This document shows, piece after piece, positions 54,246-62,450 of a stretch of DNA of 64,000 nt. How positions within the stretch are numbered: position 1 is the stretch's first letter; each line of letters starts with the position of its first letter. The notes beneath the pieces were generated by a model. The model did not search any database and had not been told where the DNA came from. It saw only the letters and a list, made by a program, of their open reading frames with translations. This DNA is from Pseudomonas sp. Q11 (GTDB taxonomy: Bacteria > Pseudomonadota > Gammaproteobacteria > Pseudomonadales > Pseudomonadaceae), in NCBI RefSeq assembly GCF_024494355.1, contig NZ_JAKNQY010000013.1, positions 93,721 to 157,720 of the forward strand. The letters are read 5' to 3'. Both the position numbers and the translations under genes were made by a program.

Positions 54246-55405
54246 ATCGCCGCGCAGGGCTGTTGATCGGCGCAGGGGTGGCCGCGCTGGTGTGCGTCTT
54301 GGGCTTCTACCTGTTCCTGAAAGCGGTGCCCTATCAGGAAACCATCGATCACGGCCCCTCCCCCGAGGCCCAGGCCAATCCCTACCTGGCAGCCGAACAT
54401 TTCCTGCGCCGGCAGGGCATAAACGTCGAGCACGCCAATAACCTGGACGTCCTGCCCAACCTTGAGCCTGATCAGCGCAGCCTGCTGTTGTTGGGTGAAC
54501 GCACCCACATGACCCCACGGGAAGTCGACCAGTTGATGAACTGGGCCCAGGCCGGTGGACGATTGCTGTTTGTCGCCGAGGCCTTGTGGGATAACAGCAC
54601 CGCCAGCAGCGGCGACTTATTGCTCGACCGTGTGCGCCTGCGTCAATTCCTGAGCAAGGACCTCAAGGCGCCGGAGCCCGAACTCATCAAGGATCGCTAC
54701 CCCAAGCTGACCAAGCTGTACCTGGAGGACGAAGAAGCGCCTGCGTATGTCGGCTTCGACACCGACTTCCACCTCGAAGACCCGCAGAACCTCGCCCAGG
54801 CCTGGGCCAACAGCGCGTTGGCGACCCACATGATGCAACTCAACCACGGCCTGGGCTCGATCACCGTGCTCACCGACGCCGAGCTGTGGAAGAACGACCA
54901 TATCGACCAATACGACAATGCCTGGCTGCTCTGGTATTTGAGCGCCGACACGCAGGTGACGCTGCTGTACGACATCGATCACGACAACCTGCTGACCCTG
55001 CTACTGCGCTATTTCCCCCAGGCCTTGGTGGCGCTGCTGGCCTTGATCGCCCTCTGGCTCTGGCGTTCGGCGGTGCGTCAGGGCCCACTGCAACAACCGG
55101 CCTCCAAAGCGCGGCGCCAGTTGGAGGAACACCTGCAGGCCAGCGCCGCTTTTCATCTGCGCCACAATGGCCGGCAACATCTGCTGCACAGCTTGCAACA
55201 GGACGTGCTGCGCCGGGCACGCCATCTGCACCCCGGTTTCGAACAACTGGCCGTGGCCGAGCAATGGCAAGTGCTCGCCCGCCTGACCCGCCAACCCACG
55301 CGGGCCATCAGCCAGGCCTTAAGCCCCCGACCGCAACAGCGCATGTCCAGCGCTGAGTTCTGCCGTCAAGTCGCCCATCTGCAAACCCTCAGGAATGCCT
55401 TATGA
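54242..55405 (+). CDS. DUF4350 domain protein
   Basis: A 387-residue protein with an N-terminal helix (GLLIGAGVAALVCVLGFYLF), a soluble DUF4350 region (YQETIDHGPSPEAQANPYLAA) and a second helix near 260-280. It is usually found beside MoxR/DUF58. The start overlaps the DUF4129 stop as ATGA, and its end overlaps the MoxR start as ATGA. Confidence 0.85.
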   Translation: MNRRAGLLIGAGVAALVCVLGFYLFLKAVPYQETIDHGPSPEAQANPYLAAEHFLRRQGINVEHANNLDVLPNLEPDQRSLLLLGERTHMTPREVDQLMNWAQAGGRLLFVAEALWDNSTASSGDLLLDRVRLRQFLSKDLKAPEPELIKDRYPKLTKLYLEDEEAPAYVGFDTDFHLEDPQNLAQAWANSALATHMMQLNHGLGSITVLTDAELWKNDHIDQYDNAWLLWYLSADTQVTLLYDIDHDNLLTLLLRYFPQALVALLALIALWLWRSAVRQGPLQQPASKARRQLEEHLQASAAFHLRHNGRQHLLHSLQQDVLRRARHLHPGFEQLAVAEQWQVLARLTRQPTRAISQALSPRPQQRMSSAEFCRQVAHLQTLRNAL

Positions 55406-56406
55406 CTGAAGAGAACGAACCTGCCGGCGGCCAGACCCACGCCGCCCAACAGCGCCAGCGCGCCAGTCAACTGGCCCAGGCCATCCGCACCGAGTTGCAC
55501 AAGGCGGTGGTCGGCCAGGCCGCGGTAATTGACGATGTGCTCACGGCCCTGATCGCCGGTGGGCACGTCTTGCTCGAAGGAGTTCCAGGATTGGGCAAGA
55601 CGCTGCTGGTACGCGCCCTGGCCCGCTGTTTCGGCGGCGAATTCGCGCGCATCCAGTTCACCCCCGACCTGATGCCCAGCGACGTCACCGGACACGCGGT
55701 GTACGACTTGCAGAGCGAGCAGTTCAAGCTGCGCAAGGGGCCGGTGTTTACCAACCTGCTGCTGGCCGACGAAATCAACCGCGCCCCGGCCAAGACCCAG
55801 GCCGCGCTGCTCGAAGCCATGCAAGAACGCCAGGTCACCCTCGAAGGCCGCGCCTTGCCCATCGCCCAACCGTTCATGGTGCTCGCCACCCAGAACCCGA
55901 TCGAACAGGAAGGCACCTACCCGCTGCCGGAAGCCGAGCTCGACCGTTTCATGCTCAAAGTACGCATGGACTACCCTGACGCCGACCAGGAATTGAACAT
56001 GGTCCGTCAGGTCAGCCGTTCGACCCGGGCCGACATGCTCGATGTGCAACCGTTGCGCACGGTGTTGCAGGCCAAGGACGTGCAAGCGCTGCAACGCATC
56101 GCCAGTGACCTGCCGATGGACGATCAGGTGCTCGACTACGCCGTGCGCCTGGCCCGCACCACCCGCAGCTGGCCAGGACTGACCCTGGGCGCCGGGCCCC
56201 GTGCCTCGATTGCCCTGGTACGTTGCGCCCGGGCCCGGGCATTGTTGCGCGGCGGCGAATTTGTCGTGCCGGATGACATCAAGGGCTGCGCCCTGGCCGT
56301 GCTGCGCCACCGGGTGCGGCTGGCGCCGGAGCTGGACATCGAAGGCCTTTCGGTGGATCAGGTGCTGGGGCAACTGCTCGATCAAGTGCCAGCGCCGCGG
56401 TTGTGA
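55402..56406 (+). CDS. MoxR family AAA+ ATPase
   Basis: A 334-residue AAA+ ATPase: Walker A GVPGLGKTLLVRALAR, Walker B LLLADEINRAPAKTQAALLEAM, sensor segment VLATQNPIEQEGTYPLPEAEL. MoxR proteins act as chaperones that insert cofactors or assemble complexes with VWA-type partners; DUF58 follows. The start ATG at 55402 overlaps the DUF4350 stop. Confidence 0.93.
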   Translation: MTEENEPAGGQTHAAQQRQRASQLAQAIRTELHKAVVGQAAVIDDVLTALIAGGHVLLEGVPGLGKTLLVRALARCFGGEFARIQFTPDLMPSDVTGHAVYDLQSEQFKLRKGPVFTNLLLADEINRAPAKTQAALLEAMQERQVTLEGRALPIAQPFMVLATQNPIEQEGTYPLPEAELDRFMLKVRMDYPDADQELNMVRQVSRSTRADMLDVQPLRTVLQAKDVQALQRIASDLPMDDQVLDYAVRLARTTRSWPGLTLGAGPRASIALVRCARARALLRGGEFVVPDDIKGCALAVLRHRVRLAPELDIEGLSVDQVLGQLLDQVPAPRL

Positions 56407-56641
56407 GGAGGCGGCCTGTGCCAAAAACACCTTTTGTGCCAAGAGCACTTCTTGAGGCAAGAGCGCTTTCTGTGGCGAGGGAGCTTGCTCCCGCTGGGCT
56501 GCGAAGCAGCCCCCTGGTTTTGCCTGGCACAGCGCAAGGGGACGCTACGCGTCCAGCGGGAGCAAGCTCCCTCGCCACAGGAAACCTCTTGGCAGCAGAC
56601 TCTTTTATCAAAGCAAATACCCTCTCCAAGGGAACGCCCCC
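56407..56641. other. 235-bp spacer between MoxR and DUF58 with an inverted repeat
   Basis: Every other junction in this module overlaps, yet here a spacer is inserted. It contains a long inverted repeat (56471-56579) and three short near-copies of gccaagagc / ggcaagagc before it. It probably adds transcriptional control or attenuation between the two genes. Confidence 0.6.
56471..56579. repeat. long inverted repeat between MoxR and DUF58
   Basis: Arms tgtggcgagggagcttgctc and its complement (56471-56497 and 56553-56579) form about a 27-bp imperfect stem. Related in sequence to the REP families but with gagggagcttgctcccgctg as core. Confidence 0.88.
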
Positions 56642-57973
56642 ATGAAACCCTCGCGCCTGCTGCTGACCTGGCTCGCCATTCTGCTGGCCCTCGGCATCGT
56701 GCTGGGCACGTTGCGGGCGCAGGGCTTTGCGGTTCCATCGATGTTGTTGTCGATCCACTGGGGGCTGCTGCTGGCCCTGCTGGCCCTGGCCATACTCGAT
56801 GCCGTGCGCCTCAAGCGCTTGCCCTCGCCCCGGGTGCAACGGCAGATGCCCGGCAGCCTGGCATTGGGTCGCTGGAGTGAGATACGACTACAGATCAGCC
56901 ATGACTTTGAGCAGCCGCTGAACGTTGAGATCTTCGATCATGTTCCCGACGGCCTGGACTTCGAAAACCTCCCCCTGTCGGTCGAGCTGAAACCCGGTCA
57001 ACACAGCCAGATTGGCTACCGCCTACGCCCGCTCAAGCGCGGTCACTTCAGCTTTGAACACTGCGAAATCAGCCTGCCCAGCCCACTGGGCCTGTGGGCC
57101 GGCAAACGTCTGCTGGACGCACTCGACCACACCCGCGTCTACCCGGACTTCGCCAGGCTCTACGGCGGTCAACTGCTGGCGGTGGACAACTGGCTCAGCC
57201 AATTGGGTATCCGCCAGCGCCAACGGCGGGGCCAGGGCCAGGAATTTCATCAACTGCGCGAATTTCGCGAGGGCGACAGCCTGCGCCAGATCGACTGGAA
57301 AGCCACCGCCCGCCATCGCACACCGATTGCCCGGGAGTACGAGGACGAGCGCGACCAGCAGATCATCTTCATGCTCGATTGTGGCCGACGCATGCGCAGC
57401 CAGGACGGCGAACTGGCGCACTTCGACCACGCCCTCAACGCCTGCCTGTTGCTCAGCTACACCGCGCTACGCCAAGGCGACGCCGTGGGCCTGAGCACCT
57501 TCGCCAGCGAACAGCCACGCTACCTCGCACCGGTCAAAGGCACCGGTCAACTCAACGTGTTGCTCAACACCGTGTATGACCTGGACAGCAGCCAACACCC
57601 GGCCGACTACCAGGCCGCCGTCACCCAACTGCTGGCCCGGCAGAAACGCCGAGCCCTGGTGGTGCTGGTGACCAACCTGCGGGACGACGACGATGAAGAA
57701 CTGCTGACCGCCGTCAAACGCCTGGGCCAACGGCATCGGGTTCTGGTGGCGAGCCTGCGGGAAGAGGCACTCGACCGTTTACGCCAGACACCGGTGCAAA
57801 CCCTGCCCGAAGCCCTGAGCTATTGCGGAACGGTGGATTATTTGAACGCCCGAGCCGAACTGCATGAGCGCTTGAATGCCCATGGGGTGGCCGTGCTGCA
57901 AGCCCGGCCCGGGGAGTTGGGGGCCGAGCTGGTGACGTTGTATCTGGCGTGGAAGAAGGCCGGGAATCTGTAG
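56642..57973 (+). CDS. DUF58 domain protein
   Basis: A 443-residue protein with two N-terminal helices (about 7-58) and the DUF58 signature REFREGDSLRQIDWKATARH (near 204-223), then a VWA-like region (IIFMLDCGRRMRSQDGE). DUF58 proteins partner with MoxR ATPases. The ATG at 56642 has AAGGGAA upstream. It converges with the Ig-repeat gene, 4 bp between stops. Confidence 0.88.
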   Translation: MKPSRLLLTWLAILLALGIVLGTLRAQGFAVPSMLLSIHWGLLLALLALAILDAVRLKRLPSPRVQRQMPGSLALGRWSEIRLQISHDFEQPLNVEIFDHVPDGLDFENLPLSVELKPGQHSQIGYRLRPLKRGHFSFEHCEISLPSPLGLWAGKRLLDALDHTRVYPDFARLYGGQLLAVDNWLSQLGIRQRQRRGQGQEFHQLREFREGDSLRQIDWKATARHRTPIAREYEDERDQQIIFMLDCGRRMRSQDGELAHFDHALNACLLLSYTALRQGDAVGLSTFASEQPRYLAPVKGTGQLNVLLNTVYDLDSSQHPADYQAAVTQLLARQKRRALVVLVTNLRDDDDEELLTAVKRLGQRHRVLVASLREEALDRLRQTPVQTLPEALSYCGTVDYLNARAELHERLNAHGVAVLQARPGELGAELVTLYLAWKKAGNL

Positions 57974-57977
57974 GCCA

Positions 57978-60900
57978 CTAGGGCTGGACATTCACCACGC
58001 ACGGTAACGTCCGTGATGGCAGGTCCGGGCTGCGCAGTTCCACCTCGAAGTTACCGTAGGCCTGGTCCTGAGTCTCGATCGTCCAGCCCATGGGCGTCGC
58101 CGTGACTGGCCGGTATACATACAAGCCCGGATCAAACACCAATCCCAAGCCGATGGGTGGGGTGCCGAACAGGGCAACTTCAGTCTCGTCCATCAAGGTG
58201 CTGTCCTCATTGACTCTCAACTCCAGAACGTGGCTTCTGCCATGAATCAGATACAGCGGCCTGGAGGGCAGATACTCCATATCGACCGGGTCTCCGTTCA
58301 GCCAAAGCGTGAATTCCTGCACCCAACTATCTTCATCGCGAGTAATCCCTGGCAAAGGAGGCGACGGTGGCATTTCGGTTATCAAGGGAATATCGAATTC
58401 CAGAACAAAAGGCCTGTTTTGCGCCTGGTCGGTAAAAATAGTCCAACTCAAGGAAGTACTGCCTTGCTCCATCGCAACCAATTGGTCCAACGGCGGATCG
58501 AACACCAGACCCTGCACCTCTTCGCCCGGCTTGAATTGCAGACGGATCTGGGCATCCGGCTCGCCAATCAGCCAACTGCCCCCATAGTCCAACTTCAACG
58601 TGCAAACCTGTCCAGCGAATACATTCAACTTGACTTCAGGCCACTCTACGGATTTGCCATTAACGTAAGGTCTGAAATCCTGCAACCATGTCATGTCATT
58701 GGGCAGCAATTCAAAGGTCAGACCTGCCACCTCCCATCCCGCATAGCCCCCCGTGACAATGGCGTATAGAACCCCCTTCCTGACTCCGGGCAGACTGAAT
58801 TGCACCGAGGTTTGCCCATCGGCATTGGTCCTGGTCGGAGCAATCGTGATGTCGGGGTACTCCCACCGCACCTCGACGTCCTCCAAAGGCTCGCCAGTCA
58901 TGGCCGACACCACGGTCACCACCGCTGAAACCAGCTCGCCGATATGACCATTGGCTTGATCGCTGGTGAGCGACTGGATTTCCCGGGGCTCGTGCAAGAA
59001 GTACGACAGCACCACCGATGCCGCGTACGGCCCTTCCCCCACCGTCGCAGTCAACTGCGCCGCGCCGGGCGTGGTGGGCACATAACGCACTCGCGCCCTC
59101 CCGTAATAATCGGTCACGGTGGTCACTTCCCCTAGGTCATCACCGCGCCATGTCACAGTCACCCCGGCAATCGGCTTGCCGCTGATGGATGAGATCACGG
59201 TGACCTGTTCGACCATCTCCTGCCCCCAGTCCAGTATTTGCTGAACCCCGCTGTCCCAGCGGATCTCCAGCACTTGCTCGCCCTCGCCCAACGACATCGC
59301 GTTCGCCGGGGAAAGGCTGGCCAGACGCTGGGACGCCAGGCGCAAGGCAAAGCTGCCGTCCTTCAGATCGCCAGCCTTGAGCGTGAAACGCAGGCCCTCG
59401 CTGGGAAACTCGCGAGGCATTCCCAAAGGGTCAGGCAAAAAGCTGATGCCCAGTTCGGTGGGCCCGGTTCCGGTCATGCCAAGCGTCAGCTCACGCTCGA
59501 ACAACGGACTGTTCTCGGAGGCCATCAGCTCAAAAACATGTTCGCCCTTGCGGCGCGGAAAGTAGGTTTTTTCGCCCCAGGGTCGCGCGGGTGCGCCATC
59601 GAACCTGACCGTCAGCCCCGCCCACGGATCACTTGCCAGCGCCATGACCTCAAAGTTGCGCTCCTCTTCGTAGCTGTCGTAACGACCGCTCACCGAGGCC
59701 TTCACTGCCTGGCTGCCGGCGGCGGCCGGCGCCACGGCAAAACCGGACCAACCATCGGCGTCGGTGGGCTGTGCGCTTGAACCGCCCGCTGTCCAGGTCA
59801 CCGGAACCTGATCCACGGCACGCCCGGTGAAGTGGGAAACCACCTGGACCCACAGCCACGCAGGATCCTGCCCGACCACCGGGTCGACCGGCGATTCGCG
59901 CCAGCCCTGGATCCTGACTTTGTTATGGGCCAGCGTCATCGGCTTGGCCGTGGCGACGAAGTCCAGCGCAGGCACTGCCCAAGCCAGGGCAAACTCACCC
60001 GGTTGTTCACTGGCGGTAAAGTCCAGCGTCCAGATCGCGCCGCCGTCGTTGATCGGTTGCGCAAGATTCAGCGCCGGGCGAACCGTTGCCGCCAATTCCT
60101 CGGCGGATGTCCCGGACCATGCCAGTGTTGACTCCAACCCCACCAGCGGGCTCAGCGCATTGGGCAAAACGCTAAACCGATGAAGCGCCCCCAGGCACGG
60201 ATAAAGCGCCTGGGCGTCCAGTGCGGCGGCAATCTGGTCGAGTCTCAGGCTGACTTCTTCCGCCAGGTCCTCGGACACCAATCGCCCCGTCAGCTCGCGG
60301 ACGACTGAAACACTCTCGAGGCGCAACTCCAGCTCAAACAGGCTGCTGGTGCTGCTATTGACCTGTGAGGCGAGCGTCCATTGGGCGCCAGCCGCTACCA
60401 ACTGCTTGGGCGTGCCAAGGTCACTGGGCACCAGGCCAATCTCCGGCGCGGCCCCTCGCCAATGCAAACTGATGTTTTTACCGATCCACGTGCTGCCGGA
60501 GTTGGGCACGACTTTGAGTGTGTGCGTCTGCCCGCGCCGACAGAGCACACCGAGCGTATTGCGCTCGACCACCTCGCCATCGAGCAGAATACTGACTTCA
60601 CTTTTCCAAGGGCTGGTCGCAATCGCCGTCACATCGAAAGGCTGCTCCACCGCAACGGCTTGCGCGTGGGCCTTGATGCTGGCGATGACCACTTTGTCCC
60701 CCGCACTCTGCGGCGTGTACAACACACTGGCCCAGCCGCCGATGCCGGTGGTAACGGTGGGTAGCGTCTGGTCCCCGGTTTTCCATTCGACCTGGGCATT
60801 GATGACCGGATCGCCGTCGCCGCTGGCCACGAAGTGCACCACCTGCACCCGCAACAGCACGCTTTCGTTTTCGTCCACCACGGGAAACTTGTTGGCCTCT

Positions 60901-62450
60901 CGGACTTCGCCCACCCGGACCAGATTGCGCGCCAGCGACATGGCTTTTTTCGGTGAAGGCAGCAACAGTTTCGAGCAGGCCAGTTGCAGCTCGAACCGAC
61001 CGTCATAACGATCTTCGCTGGTCAGGGTCCAGGCCAGCTCGGCGCCGGCGACCGGCACCGGAGCTTCAAGGGCCGGGCTGACAGCCACCCCCAATTGCTC
61101 GTGGGAATCACCGCTCCAGTGCAACGACAGATCCGTCCCCTGCAAGGGACTGGCGGCGGGCAGTTTCACGTCGAGGGGATAATCCGAGCCGCGATTGGGG
61201 TAGCCGGTTTTTTCCTCCCAACGCGACTCAACCCCCTCGACCACCGTCAGCACATCCTTCCACGGGTCCGTGGCCAGCACCCGCACCGTCAGGGTTTGAG
61301 TCAACGTGCCAGAGGCGTAGTACAGGCTCTCGACCGACGCCTGGATCTCGACATCACCAGCCTGCGTCGGCTGAAAATCAAAGTAGGCCCAGCCGTCAGT
61401 TCGGCTGACGGCAACGCCGCTGACCTGCCCGGTCGTGGAGGTCCAGTTCACGGTGCGGTCGCTCAAGGGTTGCCCGGTGTAATAGGAACTGACCTGCACC
61501 CCCAAGCGCACACTTTGGTCGTATTCCAGCACCGGGTAATACGCCGCCTCGAGCACTTCACGAAAGGCCAATCGATGGTGCCCCAGGGAGACCTGCACCG
61601 GATAGACCTCGGCGGCGTACTGGTTGACCACGTCCATCGAGAACAGATACGGACCGTCATCACCGATTGCCGGGCAGTCCAGAGTCCACGCCGAATCCAA
61701 CGGGTGATCCACGCCCCAGGCGGGAGTCGCGATCACCGCACCCTGGGGATTGTCGGCGCTGGTCAACGCGGCTTGGGTGCCGGCCCAGGCATTGCCCGGA
61801 TCGGGAACAAACTCCAGCTGATGAGCCAAGTCACCCGAGGCCCCCAGGCACACGTATAAAGGCCCGGTTACCGGCAGTGTTTGCTCATCAAGCTTGAACG
61901 TTTGCATCAGCGCTGGCTCAAGGTGCAGCTGAAGGTTGATGCGCGTGATACGGATGGCCGAGAGGTCGTCATCCGGGGCGTTTCGCGGGCTGTAAATACT
62001 CACCGTAAGGGTGTCTTGAGCGTTGAACGGCAGCTCCAACGGTACGTCGTAGGCAATCGGTCTGTAATCCAGCGGCTGACCGTCCCTCAGCCGTGCCTGA
62101 TCCTCCTCCACATCCCGGGCCGCTCCCCGCGGCAACAGGACTTCCTGCTCCTGCGGCTGTTTATCGCTGCTAATGACCAGCCTGCCCGGTTCGGTATGCC
62201 TCGTCTCGCACAGGAAGGTGAGGATGTAACGAGCTTGAGCCCCCGGGTCCTTGGGCGCCATCAGCGCCTGACTGACCGAAGCCCCATCGCCGGCAGTCAG
62301 AAAACTAATGTACTGGCCCTCCCCGTCATACCATTCCATCCCAGTGCCCAAGTCACCCAGAATCGGTCCACGTATCCAGTGTTCGATCCAGTCTGCGAAG
62401 TCGCCATTGAGCACCAGATTTTCATTAGCCAGGATAATCGGCTTATTCAT
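57978..62450 (-). CDS. large Ig-like (Big) repeat protein coupled to a TcA toxin gene
   Basis: A 1490-residue protein with no clear signal peptide. It opens with LVLNGDFADWIEHW, resembling the start of carbohydrate-binding modules. Two module types then alternate. Type A are Big_1/invasin-like Ig domains, at about 305-395, 523-612, 855-942, 1075-1150 and 1160-1250, with a shared DGWAYFDFQPTQAGD-like core. Type B modules of about 100 residues carry an ATDPWK start, at about 396-512, 613-715, 745-845, 943-1055, 1253-1357 and 1374-1488; a related one is at about 190-285. The start at 62450 has GAAGGAG upstream and overlaps the TcA stop by 8 bp. Probably a surface-binding or adhesion partner of the toxin; function inferred only. 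Confidence 0.82.
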   Translation of the reverse strand: MNKPIILANENLVLNGDFADWIEHWIRGPILGDLGTGMEWYDGEGQYISFLTAGDGASVSQALMAPKDPGAQARYILTFLCETRHTEPGRLVISSDKQPQEQEVLLPRGAARDVEEDQARLRDGQPLDYRPIAYDVPLELPFNAQDTLTVSIYSPRNAPDDDLSAIRITRINLQLHLEPALMQTFKLDEQTLPVTGPLYVCLGASGDLAHQLEFVPDPGNAWAGTQAALTSADNPQGAVIATPAWGVDHPLDSAWTLDCPAIGDDGPYLFSMDVVNQYAAEVYPVQVSLGHHRLAFREVLEAAYYPVLEYDQSVRLGVQVSSYYTGQPLSDRTVNWTSTTGQVSGVAVSRTDGWAYFDFQPTQAGDVEIQASVESLYYASGTLTQTLTVRVLATDPWKDVLTVVEGVESRWEEKTGYPNRGSDYPLDVKLPAASPLQGTDLSLHWSGDSHEQLGVAVSPALEAPVPVAGAELAWTLTSEDRYDGRFELQLACSKLLLPSPKKAMSLARNLVRVGEVREANKFPVVDENESVLLRVQVVHFVASGDGDPVINAQVEWKTGDQTLPTVTTGIGGWASVLYTPQSAGDKVVIASIKAHAQAVAVEQPFDVTAIATSPWKSEVSILLDGEVVERNTLGVLCRRGQTHTLKVVPNSGSTWIGKNISLHWRGAAPEIGLVPSDLGTPKQLVAAGAQWTLASQVNSSTSSLFELELRLESVSVVRELTGRLVSEDLAEEVSLRLDQIAAALDAQALYPCLGALHRFSVLPNALSPLVGLESTLAWSGTSAEELAATVRPALNLAQPINDGGAIWTLDFTASEQPGEFALAWAVPALDFVATAKPMTLAHNKVRIQGWRESPVDPVVGQDPAWLWVQVVSHFTGRAVDQVPVTWTAGGSSAQPTDADGWSGFAVAPAAAGSQAVKASVSGRYDSYEEERNFEVMALASDPWAGLTVRFDGAPARPWGEKTYFPRRKGEHVFELMASENSPLFERELTLGMTGTGPTELGISFLPDPLGMPREFPSEGLRFTLKAGDLKDGSFALRLASQRLASLSPANAMSLGEGEQVLEIRWDSGVQQILDWGQEMVEQVTVISSISGKPIAGVTVTWRGDDLGEVTTVTDYYGRARVRYVPTTPGAAQLTATVGEGPYAASVVLSYFLHEPREIQSLTSDQANGHIGELVSAVVTVVSAMTGEPLEDVEVRWEYPDITIAPTRTNADGQTSVQFSLPGVRKGVLYAIVTGGYAGWEVAGLTFELLPNDMTWLQDFRPYVNGKSVEWPEVKLNVFAGQVCTLKLDYGGSWLIGEPDAQIRLQFKPGEEVQGLVFDPPLDQLVAMEQGSTSLSWTIFTDQAQNRPFVLEFDIPLITEMPPSPPLPGITRDEDSWVQEFTLWLNGDPVDMEYLPSRPLYLIHGRSHVLELRVNEDSTLMDETEVALFGTPPIGLGLVFDPGLYVYRPVTATPMGWTIETQDQAYGNFEVELRSPDLPSRTLPCVVNVQP

